From JBFWYO01 sp050186335 (lineage in GTDB: Bacteria; Pseudomonadota; Alphaproteobacteria; Bin65): DNA of 14,225 bases. Made by a program: the position numbers and the translations under genes. Below, piece after piece: positions 6,615 to 12,685 of the stretch. Below the pieces are notes generated by a model. The model had not been told where the DNA came from. It did no database searches and was given only the letters and a program-made list of their open reading frames with translations. Where the stretch lies: assembly GCA_050186335.1 (NCBI GenBank), contig JBFWYO010000103.1:1-14225 (forward strand), written 5' to 3'. Numbering within the stretch: the first letter of the stretch is position 1; each line of letters begins with the position of its first letter.

Positions 6615-7157
6615 ATGTTGCTGCGGGCCGACTGTTCCTCGCTCCTGGTCATCGACGTGCAACAAAGGCTCGCGCCGGCAACCCACGAACCTGCCGTCGT
6701 GGTGAACAATTGCGCGGTCCTGATGCGCGCGGCGCGCCGTCTGAACGTGCCGGTGCTGCTGTCGGAACAATACCCGAAGGGCCTGGGGGCGACGGTTCCA
6801 GAGTTGGCGTCGCTGACCAACGGCGAGAATATTCTAACGAAGCTGCATTTCTCGTGCGCCGCCGATCCGGCGTATCGGCGGCGCTTCGATGCGCTCGGCC
6901 GCAACCAGGCGGTAATCGCCGGCATGGAGGCCCATGTCTGCGTCCTGCAGACCGCGATCGACCTGCATGAGAGCGGCACCCACGTGTTCGTGGTCGGCGA
7001 TGCGATCACCTCGCGCAGTCCGGAAACCAAATCGGTGGCGATCTCGCGCATGCGCGATGCCGGCTTGACCGTGGTGACGACCGAGATGGTCGTGTTCGAA
7101 TGGCTGCAGCGGGCCGGCACGCCGGAATTCAAGGAATTGAGCGGGCTGATCAAATGA
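6615..7157 (+). CDS. Isochorismatase-family cysteine hydrolase
   Basis: This 180-residue cytoplasmic protein has the Asp-Lys-Cys triad of the isochorismatase/nicotinamidase-like superfamily. D14 lies in LLVIDVQQRL, K76 in ILTKLHFSC, and C109 in GMEAHVCVLQTAIDL. The C-terminal FEWLQRAGTPEFKELSGLIK is typical of the YcaC-like branch, for which the physiological substrate is generally unknown. The frame stays open upstream to 6429, but MLLRADCSSLLVIDVQ is where family members normally begin. The ribosome site there is modest (AGGGG, 6602-6606). The stop codon overlaps the start of the next gene as ATGA, so the two hydrolases are translationally coupled and probably act in one pathway. Function as true isochorismatase is not implied, since no siderophore genes are near. 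Confidence 0.88.
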   Translation: MLLRADCSSLLVIDVQQRLAPATHEPAVVVNNCAVLMRAARRLNVPVLLSEQYPKGLGATVPELASLTNGENILTKLHFSCAADPAYRRRFDALGRNQAVIAGMEAHVCVLQTAIDLHESGTHVFVVGDAITSRSPETKSVAISRMRDAGLTVVTTEMVVFEWLQRAGTPEFKELSGLIK

Positions 7158-7855
7158 GCGAGAAAATTCCGCTGGTTCTGCTGCCCGGCCTGCTGTGCGA
7201 CGCCGCCTTGTGGGCGCATCAGACGCGCCACCTGGCCGACCTCGCCGACATGCGCGTCGCCGACTTGACCCAGGACGATTCGATGGCCGCGATGGCGGCG
7301 CGGGTGCTGGACTCGGCGCCGCCCAAATTCGCGCTCGCCGGCTTGTCGATGGGCGGTTATGTGGCGCAGGAAATCATGCGTCAAGGCCGCGCCCGCGTGC
7401 TTAAGCTGGCGCTGCTCGATACGTCGGCGCGCAACGACACGCCCGAACAGAGCGCCCGCCGCCATGCGCTGATCGAACTGGCCAAGATCGGCAAGTTCAA
7501 GGGCGTCACGCCGCGGCTACTGCCGCTCCTGATACACAAGGATCGGCTGGACGATGCGCCGCTGGTCAAGATCGTCATGGACATGGCGGAATCGGTCGGC
7601 CGCGACGCGTTTTTCCGCCAGCAGAATGCGGTCCTCGGCCGCACCGATAGTCGGCCCGATCTGGCGAAAATTTCCTGTCCCACGGTCATCGTGTGCGGCC
7701 GGCAGGACGGCTTGACGCCCTACGAGCTGAGCGTCGAAATTGCCGCCGGCATCGAAGGCGCGAAACTGATCGCGATCGAGGATTGCGGGCATCTGTCGAC
7801 TCTGGAAAAGCCGGAAGCCGCGACCGCGGTGCTGCGCTATTGGCTGCAGGGTTGA
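7154..7855 (+). CDS. Alpha/beta-fold hydrolase
   Basis: This 233-residue soluble protein has the alpha/beta hydrolase pattern in order. The oxyanion region is LVLLPGLLCDAALW (7-20). The nucleophile elbow ALAGLSMGGYVA (60-71) puts the serine at 65. The acid GRQDGLTP gives D185, and the histidine CGHLSTLEKP gives H213, so the Ser-Asp-His triad is complete. Length is somewhat short for the family but includes all core strands. The ATG overlaps the preceding stop codon in ATGA, and the frame upstream of it lies inside the isochorismatase gene, so the start is well set. It likely cleaves an ester or similar bond of a small molecule; the substrate cannot be read from sequence. Transcription probably weakens at the inverted repeats just downstream. 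Confidence 0.88.
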   Translation: MSEKIPLVLLPGLLCDAALWAHQTRHLADLADMRVADLTQDDSMAAMAARVLDSAPPKFALAGLSMGGYVAQEIMRQGRARVLKLALLDTSARNDTPEQSARRHALIELAKIGKFKGVTPRLLPLLIHKDRLDDAPLVKIVMDMAESVGRDAFFRQQNAVLGRTDSRPDLAKISCPTVIVCGRQDGLTPYELSVEIAAGIEGAKLIAIEDCGHLSTLEKPEAATAVLRYWLQG

Positions 7856-7868
7856 ACGTACGGTTCGT

Positions 7869-7951
7869 CCTTCGACAGGCTCATCCTTCGACAGGCTCGG
7901 GATGAGGACCGAGAAATAAAATCCTCATGCTGAGTCTGTCGAAGCATGAGG
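7869..7951. repeat. Cluster of TCGACAGGCTC dispersed repeat units forming a hairpin
   Basis: Two direct units (CCTTCGACAGGCTC at 7869 and 7885) are followed by an inverted one (GAGTCTGTCGAAG, 7932-7944). The 23-base arms 7886-7908 and 7922-7944 match at 20 positions, around a 13-base A-rich loop. A smaller stem, CCTCATGC with GCATGAGG (7923-7930 with 7944-7951), competes with it. This unit is a very common intergenic repeat in proteobacterial genomes. It may act as a weak transcription barrier or RNA stabiliser between the hydrolase pair and the DUF1499 gene. Confidence 0.8.
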
Positions 7952-7971
7952 CCAACGTAAGCGAGGCCGCC

Positions 7972-8370
7972 ATGCTCGATTTCGCGAAACTGCAGCGCAC
8001 CTGGAAGCCGAATCAGTATCTCGTCCTGCCGCCGGGCTTCGCCAGCACGGCGAAGGCGGATCGCGTCTCGCCGGTGTTCGATGTGCCGCCGGCCAGGCTG
8101 ATCCAAACGCTCAAATCGTTCATCACGCAACAGGCGCAGACCGAATTGCTGCACGGCAACGGCGCCACCGGCCAGATCGAAGCGGTCGCGCGTTCGAAAT
8201 TGTTCCGGTTTCCGGACTACATCACCGCGCAGGCGTTCCCGGCCGGCGAAGGCAAGTCGGCGCTGGCGATTTACAGCCGCGCCAAGTACGGTATCCGCGA
8301 TTTCGGCGTTAACAAGGCGCGCGTGGAAAAGTGGCTGGCGGCGCTGCAGCAGACTGTGGCCGTTCGATAA
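7972..8370 (+). CDS. DUF1499 domain protein
   Basis: This 132-residue protein matches the DUF1499 family by its C-terminal half. RFPDYITAQAF (79-89) is followed by a strand-turn pattern ending in SALAIYSRAKYGIRDFG (96-112) and VNKARVEKWLAAL (113-125). The family is uncharacterised, and I see no signal peptide, lipobox or membrane span here. The frame stays open to an ATG at 7927, but that extension (MLSLSKHE) is simply the translated dispersed repeat. The real start is the ATG at 7972, with GAGG at 7963-7966. It is followed after 62 bases by the adenylate cyclase gene on the same strand, so the two could be co-transcribed, though no functional link is known. Confidence 0.82.
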   Translation: MLDFAKLQRTWKPNQYLVLPPGFASTAKADRVSPVFDVPPARLIQTLKSFITQQAQTELLHGNGATGQIEAVARSKLFRFPDYITAQAFPAGEGKSALAIYSRAKYGIRDFGVNKARVEKWLAALQQTVAVR

Positions 8371-8432
8371 ACACTGCATACGATCGATGGGCCGGGGCTC
8401 ATCGAATGGTATATCGAGGGCGACAAATCGTA

Positions 8433-10517
8433 ATGTCTGCCGACCTGACTGGGGACGAGCCGACCGAATCGCTGCGTAGCGACACCGCAGCCGCGTACGT
8501 CGCTGATGAGCAAGAACGGCAGTTTCGCGAGGCGCTCGAGTTTTGTCCGGCGGCACTGTTGGTCGTCGACGAGGACGGGCATCTGCTGTTTCATAATGCA
8601 CGTCTACGCGAAATCCTCGGTTACCGCCCCGAGGAAATCAGCAGGATCGATACGACGAAATTCTGGCATGATCTCGACCAGCGTTCGCGCATCCTCGGGA
8701 TATTGCGCGATCGTGGAGGGCAACTTCTGAACGAGGAGGTGACGTGGAAGACGCATAGCGGGCGTCTCGTGCATCTGCTCATTTCCTACGTCCAAGTGGC
8801 GTATCGCGGCGGACACATCAGCTTCGTCGGCGGAAAGCGGATTTGCTGGATTTACGATGTGACGGCGTTGACCCAGCGCGAAGGGCAGGTCGCAGAGCAG
8901 GAACGTCAGCTGCGCGAAATATTGGAGTTTTGTCCGGCCGGATTGCTCATCGTCGACGACGAAGGGCGGCTGCTGTTTCACAACGACAGGCTGCGCGAGC
9001 TGCTCGAATATGAGCGGGAAGATTTGTCGCTCATGGACACCAAGCGCTTCTGGCACGATCTCGCTCATCGGGATCGAATCGTCGAACGGTTACGCGAGCA
9101 TGGTGGCCAAATCCTGAACGAAGAAGTGATCTGGCAGTCGAAACGCGGCGGTTTGCTTCACTTGCTGATTTCGTATGTTCAGGTCGCCTATCAGGGCGGC
9201 CATATCAGCTTCTCCGGCGGCAAGCGGCTTTGCTGGGTTTACGACATTACGCCGTTGCGTGAGGCCGAGCAGGCGCGCCTGTACAGCGAACGGCGCCTTG
9301 CCGAGGCGATCGAAAGCATCTCCGAGGGCTTTGCCTGCTACGACGCGCAGGACCGGTTGGTAGTTTGCAATTCGTGTTATCGCGAATTGCTGTATCCCGG
9401 CCTCGATGTCGGTTTGGCGATCGGGACCACGTTCGAAAGCATCATCCGGCGGGCCGTCGCGGAGGGACATATCGCGGATGCGGAAGCGGGCAGCGAGGCG
9501 TGGGTCGTCGAACGCTTGCGTCAGCATCGAAATCCGGGCGAACCGCAAGTGCAGCGACGCAGCAACGGAAAATGGGTCATGGTCAGCGAGCGTCGCACCG
9601 ACGACGGCGGCACCGTGGCGGTTTATTCGGATATTACCGAACTGAAGCAGCGCGAAGAGGATTTGACAGACAAAACCGTGGCGCTGCAATCGCTGTCGAG
9701 CAAGCTCGCGAAGTATCTTGCGCCGCAGGTCTACGATTCGATTTTTGCCGGCCGCCAGGAAGTCAGAATCGTCAGCCAGCGAAAGAAGCTGACCGTTTGC
9801 TTCTCCGATATCGTCGGATTCACCGAAATTACCGACAAGATGGAATCGGAAGACCTGACGAGTCTTCTCAACCACTATCTAACAGAAATGTCGAAGATTG
9901 CGACGCGCTATGGCGCCACCGTCGATAAGTATGTCGGGGATGCGATCGTCATGTTCTTCGGCGATCCCGAGACGCGCGGCGTCAAGGAAGACGCGCTGGC
10001 TTGCGTCAAAATGGCGTTGGCCATGCAGAGCCGCGTCGGCGAGTTGGCCGAGCATTGGCGCGGCATCGGCATCGAGACACCGCTGCGCTGCCGCATCGGG
10101 ATTCACTCGGGGTACTGCACGGTCGGCAATTTCGGCAGCGAAGATCGGATGGACTATACAATCGTCGGCGGCGCGGTGAATCTAGCCTCGCGCCTGGAAC
10201 ACGAGGCGCTGCCCGGCGGGGTTCTGATTTCCTACGAGACGTTCGCGTTAGTGAAGGACGAGATACATTGCGAGGAAGGCGGCCAGATCCACGTTAAGGG
10301 AATTGCCTATCCAGTTGCGACCTACCGCGCGGTCGCGCTCAAATCTGAACTCGCCGCGGTACCGACTATGGATCGGGCCGATACGCCGCATCTACGGCTC
10401 GAAATCGACGCGGCTTCGATGTCGCCCGACGAGCGCCAACGCGCGACCGCAGCGCTACGCCATGCGCTCGATATGCTTGAAGCGCCAACCGGCAAATCCT
10501 CACGCCTCGACGGATAG
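8433..10517 (+). CDS. PAS-PAS-PAS class III adenylate cyclase
   Basis: This 694-residue protein has no membrane span and is probably cytosolic. Two near-identical PAS domains (about 26-145 and 155-274) are followed by a third, divergent PAS (about 285-403, GFACYDAQDRLVVCN). A signalling helix ending in LSSKLAKYLAPQVYDSIF leads into a class III cyclase domain (about 447-635). All six catalytic residues are present: metal aspartates D459 (CFSDIVGFT) and D503 (VGDAIVMFF), K499 and D574 for adenine, and N583 and R587 for the transition state (NLASRLE). The Lys/Asp pair predicts ATP, not GTP, so the product is cAMP. The frame is open upstream, but that would overlap the DUF1499 gene; I chose the ATG at 8433. 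GAGGG is about 12 bases away, and an ATG at 8406 is possible. The sensed signal is unknown. Confidence 0.92.
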   Translation: MSADLTGDEPTESLRSDTAAAYVADEQERQFREALEFCPAALLVVDEDGHLLFHNARLREILGYRPEEISRIDTTKFWHDLDQRSRILGILRDRGGQLLNEEVTWKTHSGRLVHLLISYVQVAYRGGHISFVGGKRICWIYDVTALTQREGQVAEQERQLREILEFCPAGLLIVDDEGRLLFHNDRLRELLEYEREDLSLMDTKRFWHDLAHRDRIVERLREHGGQILNEEVIWQSKRGGLLHLLISYVQVAYQGGHISFSGGKRLCWVYDITPLREAEQARLYSERRLAEAIESISEGFACYDAQDRLVVCNSCYRELLYPGLDVGLAIGTTFESIIRRAVAEGHIADAEAGSEAWVVERLRQHRNPGEPQVQRRSNGKWVMVSERRTDDGGTVAVYSDITELKQREEDLTDKTVALQSLSSKLAKYLAPQVYDSIFAGRQEVRIVSQRKKLTVCFSDIVGFTEITDKMESEDLTSLLNHYLTEMSKIATRYGATVDKYVGDAIVMFFGDPETRGVKEDALACVKMALAMQSRVGELAEHWRGIGIETPLRCRIGIHSGYCTVGNFGSEDRMDYTIVGGAVNLASRLEHEALPGGVLISYETFALVKDEIHCEEGGQIHVKGIAYPVATYRAVALKSELAAVPTMDRADTPHLRLEIDAASMSPDERQRATAALRHALDMLEAPTGKSSRLDG
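8508..9254 (+). repeat. Tandem duplication of a PAS-coding segment inside the cyclase gene
   Basis: The segments at 8508-8867 and 8895-9254 encode two PAS domains offset by exactly 129 codons. By eye about two thirds of residues are identical, including EFCPA, LLFHN, FWHDL, HLLISYVQVAY and GGHISF. The DNA has also kept recognisable similarity, for example GAGTTTTGTCCGGC in both. Confidence 0.85.
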
Positions 10518-10564
10518 GATCGCATCGCGTTAGGTGAGGGGCCGCAGCCTGCTACTTGCCGCGC

Positions 10565-11275
10565 TCACTTCTTCTCATACAGATCGTGCAGCTTGACCCA
10601 TGCCATCGGGTAGCTGAGCCCATCCTCGTCGCGGCCTTTCGGGACGATATCGAGCAAGTGATACGCGCCGTTCAGCATGTCGAGGCCGCGGCTGAAGCTG
10701 GAATAAGTATGGAAGATACGACCGTCGTCGTCCTTATAGAACACGCTGACGCCGGGCGCTTCGGTGGCCGGGAATTTGGTCTTGCGGTAATTGTAGTAGA
10801 CCTCGCCGTTCAGCTCTTCGGGCGTGAAGCTGACGTTGAAGTCGCGGTTGAAGCTGTTGCCGAACGACGACACGAACTTGAACGTCCAGCCCATGCGCTG
10901 CTTGAAGGCTTCGAGTTTGGCCAGCGGGGCACGAGCGATCGCCAGCAGCGTCACATCGCGCTGCGCCAGGTGCGCGACGGCGCCGTTGAAATTGTCGGCC
11001 CAGAACGAGCAGCTCTTACAGCCGGCCTCCCAGCTCGGATCGAACATGAAGTGGTAGACCAGGAGCTGCCGCTTGCCGCCGAACAGGTCGGCCAGCGTTT
11101 CTTTGCCGCTCGGCCCCTCGAACACGTAGTTCCGCTCGACCGGCTCCCACGGCATCGCCCGCCGTTCGGCGCTCAGCGCGTCGCGTTGCCGGGTGAAGGC
11201 TTTTTCCTTGGCCAATAGCGCCGCGCGGGCGGCCAACCATTCGTCGCGGGAGACGATCTTCGGATTAAGGGTCAT
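10565..11275 (-). CDS. DUF899 thioredoxin-like protein
   Basis: This 236-residue protein belongs to the DUF899 family, predicted to have a thioredoxin fold. The central signature reads YHFMFDPSWEAGCKSCSFWA (74-93), with a CxxC pair at C86 and C89. Other family blocks are WEPVERNYVFEG (43-54) and GVSVFYKDDDGRIFHTYSSF. No signal peptide is visible, so it is probably cytoplasmic. The biochemical role of the family is not established, and a redox or detoxification function is inference from the CxxC. The start ATG at 11275 follows only a weak GCGAG ribosome site. The gene has its own promoter with a palindrome on top of it, so it is probably repressed until induced. It converges with the cyclase gene: 47 bases separate the stop codons, with no clear terminator. 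Confidence 0.9.
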   Translation of the reverse strand: MTLNPKIVSRDEWLAARAALLAKEKAFTRQRDALSAERRAMPWEPVERNYVFEGPSGKETLADLFGGKRQLLVYHFMFDPSWEAGCKSCSFWADNFNGAVAHLAQRDVTLLAIARAPLAKLEAFKQRMGWTFKFVSSFGNSFNRDFNVSFTPEELNGEVYYNYRKTKFPATEAPGVSVFYKDDDGRIFHTYSSFSRGLDMLNGAYHLLDIVPKGRDEDGLSYPMAWVKLHDLYEKK

Positions 11276-11309
11276 GGCGTGCTCGCTTTGCCGGGAGGTG
11301 GGGATCTTG

Positions 11310-11331
11310 TATTTAACAAAGATGTTAAATA
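11310..11331. promoter_or_regulatory. Perfect inverted repeat, likely repressor operator
   Basis: TATTTAACA (11310-11318) and TGTTAAATA (11323-11331) form perfect nine-base arms around AAGA. The repeat overlaps the -10 box and covers the expected start site of the DUF899 gene. Its size and AT-rich TTAAC...GTTAA form fit a winged-helix dimer such as an ArsR-family repressor. That assignment is inference, as no regulator gene is visible in the window. Confidence 0.6.
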
Positions 11332-11357
11332 TAAACGGCCGACGACGAAAACGTCAA
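11328..11357 (-). promoter_or_regulatory. Promoter of the DUF899 gene
   Basis: On the minus strand TTGACG (11357-11352) and TATATT (11333-11328) are separated by 18 bases, one more than ideal. The predicted start lies near 11321, giving a leader of about 45 bases. A second reading with a 17-base spacer uses TTATAT. Confidence 0.55.
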
Positions 11358-11380
11358 GCCGAGCGTAGTGCCACCCGTGT

Positions 11381-11486
11381 GTCATCCCGGCCGAAGCACA
11401 GCGGAGAGCCGGGATCCAGAGTCGTTCCGTCTTTGTGATGGACCCCGGATCCGCGCGCCGCAAAAGCGGCGCTTGTCCGGGGTGAC
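11381..11486 (+). repeat. Dispersed repeat of about 105 bp, copy 2
   Basis: It has the same inverted ends as copy 1: GTCATCCCGG (11381-11390) and CCGGGGTGAC (11477-11486). The left arm CCGAAGCACAGCGGAGAG matches the reverse complement of copy 1's right arm at 16 of 18 bases. The right arm carries the hairpin GCGCCGC-AAAA-GCGGCGC. It sits 23 bases upstream of the -35 box of the DUF899 gene, between two divergent genes. Confidence 0.8.
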
Positions 11487-11892
11487 ACGCGATGAAGGCG
11501 GCCGACCACTGGTTGAGGACTTAATACTTGTAACATCGGTAACACCGCCCTTGATCGGCCGCGCTCGGCGAACCATGTGCCCCCGAACGTGACCGTGGCG
11601 GCGCGTTCTTGCCGATGCCGCGGTTCCGTCGCTCGGCTCTTTGCATCGTACATCGGACGGCGTTACCGGCCCTTCGTGGCGATCGCAGGACCCTAATGTT
11701 TGCTACCCTAATGGGTGAAATCCGTAACATTTGTAACGTTGGCCAAATCCGCTCGCCGAATCAAATGGTTGGCTTTGCTCCGACGCTGCGGCGGCGAGTT
11801 GCATAAATCGGATTTCCGCACAAAAATCGGCGGAAATGCTCGCCTGCGTGTCATGCTGCGCACATGCGACAGCGGCAAAATGGGGCAAATTC
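11487..11892. other. Non-coding gap with short direct and inverted repeats
   Basis: I see no convincing gene in this 400-base gap. It holds two pairs of GTAAC half-sites, each with a nine-base period (11530 and 11539; 11724 and 11733), and a direct repeat ACCCTAATG (11690 and 11705). It also holds an inverted repeat, ATTTCCGC (11812-11819) with GCGGAAAT (11830-11837), shortly before the binding-protein start. These could be regulatory, but no promoter stands out. Short open frames here lack ribosome sites and family resemblance. Confidence 0.4.
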
Positions 11893-12672
11893 ATGCGCGC
11901 CTTACATGCGCTCTGGGGAGTGGTCTTGATGGCTATCGGTAACTTCGCGCAGGCGTCCGAGCCCGGCATCGCACCGACCGGCACGTTGCGCGCGGGCTAC
12001 ATCATGTCGAACCTGGCGCAGGCCGCCAAAGACTCCGCAACCGGCGAATTTCGCGGCGTTTCAGCCGATATCGCGCGCGAATTCGGGCGCCGCAACAACG
12101 TGAAGGTGACGATCTTGCCGCTGGCATCGGCCGGCGCCGTGCTCGACGCGGTCAGGATCGGACAGATCGACATCGGTTTCGTCGCCACCAATCCGGAACG
12201 CGTCGGGCTTGTTTTGAACTCGCAGCCATACATGTTCGTGCAGCAAAGCTTTCTGGTACGCGAAAATTCGCCGATCAAATCGATCGTCGAATTGGATCGG
12301 CCCGGCCTGACCATCGGCGCCAATACCAACGATACCGTCGCGGTCTATCTGAAGACTTGGCTGAAACAGGCGACGCTCAAACTGAGCGCCGATTTCACCG
12401 TGAAAGAGGGCGCGGCGTGGCTGGCCGACGGCACGGTCGTCGCGTTCGCCGGCAATCGGCAACGCCTGGCGGCGGCAACCCGCGGCATGGGATTGCGCCT
12501 GCTGCCGGACAATCTGTTCGGGGTGTCGCAGACGATTGCGGTCGCTAACGAGAAGCCGGAGTTGTTGAAGGCGATCGACAAGGCGATCGACGAAATGCGC
12601 GCGTCTGGGTTCTTGCAGGCGGCGGTCGCGCGCAGCGGCGTCGACGGCATCGACGTGGCGCCGAAAAAATAA
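11893..12672 (+). CDS. Amino-acid-type (SBP_bac_3) solute-binding protein
   Basis: This 259-residue protein resembles the periplasmic binding proteins of polar amino acid ABC transporters. A signal peptide (MRALHALWGVVLMAIGNFAQ, A21) has a likely cleavage at AQA|SEP. The fold blocks follow: GTLRAGYI (30-37), GEFRGVSADIAREFGRR (51-67), then VLDAVRIGQIDIGFVATNPER (83-103), where ligand is usually bound. The second lobe starts near LTIGANTND (139-147) and the polypeptide returns with FGVSQTIAVANEKPELLKAIDKAI. The frame is open from 11836, but the ATG at 11893 starts the signal peptide; TGGGGC before it is a weak ribosome site. No permease or ATPase gene is adjacent, so it is an orphan whose transporter lies elsewhere, or it acts as a sensor. 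It converges on parE with 13 bases between the stop codons and no terminator visible. Confidence 0.8.
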   Translation: MRALHALWGVVLMAIGNFAQASEPGIAPTGTLRAGYIMSNLAQAAKDSATGEFRGVSADIAREFGRRNNVKVTILPLASAGAVLDAVRIGQIDIGFVATNPERVGLVLNSQPYMFVQQSFLVRENSPIKSIVELDRPGLTIGANTNDTVAVYLKTWLKQATLKLSADFTVKEGAAWLADGTVVAFAGNRQRLAAATRGMGLRLLPDNLFGVSQTIAVANEKPELLKAIDKAIDEMRASGFLQAAVARSGVDGIDVAPKK

Positions 12673-12685
12673 TCGCGTGCCAGAA

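Noticed and set aside
11609..11806. Small open frames in the gap before the orphan binding protein
   Set aside because: They have no ribosome sites, no family resemblance and cross the short repeat motifs. I treat the gap as non-coding.
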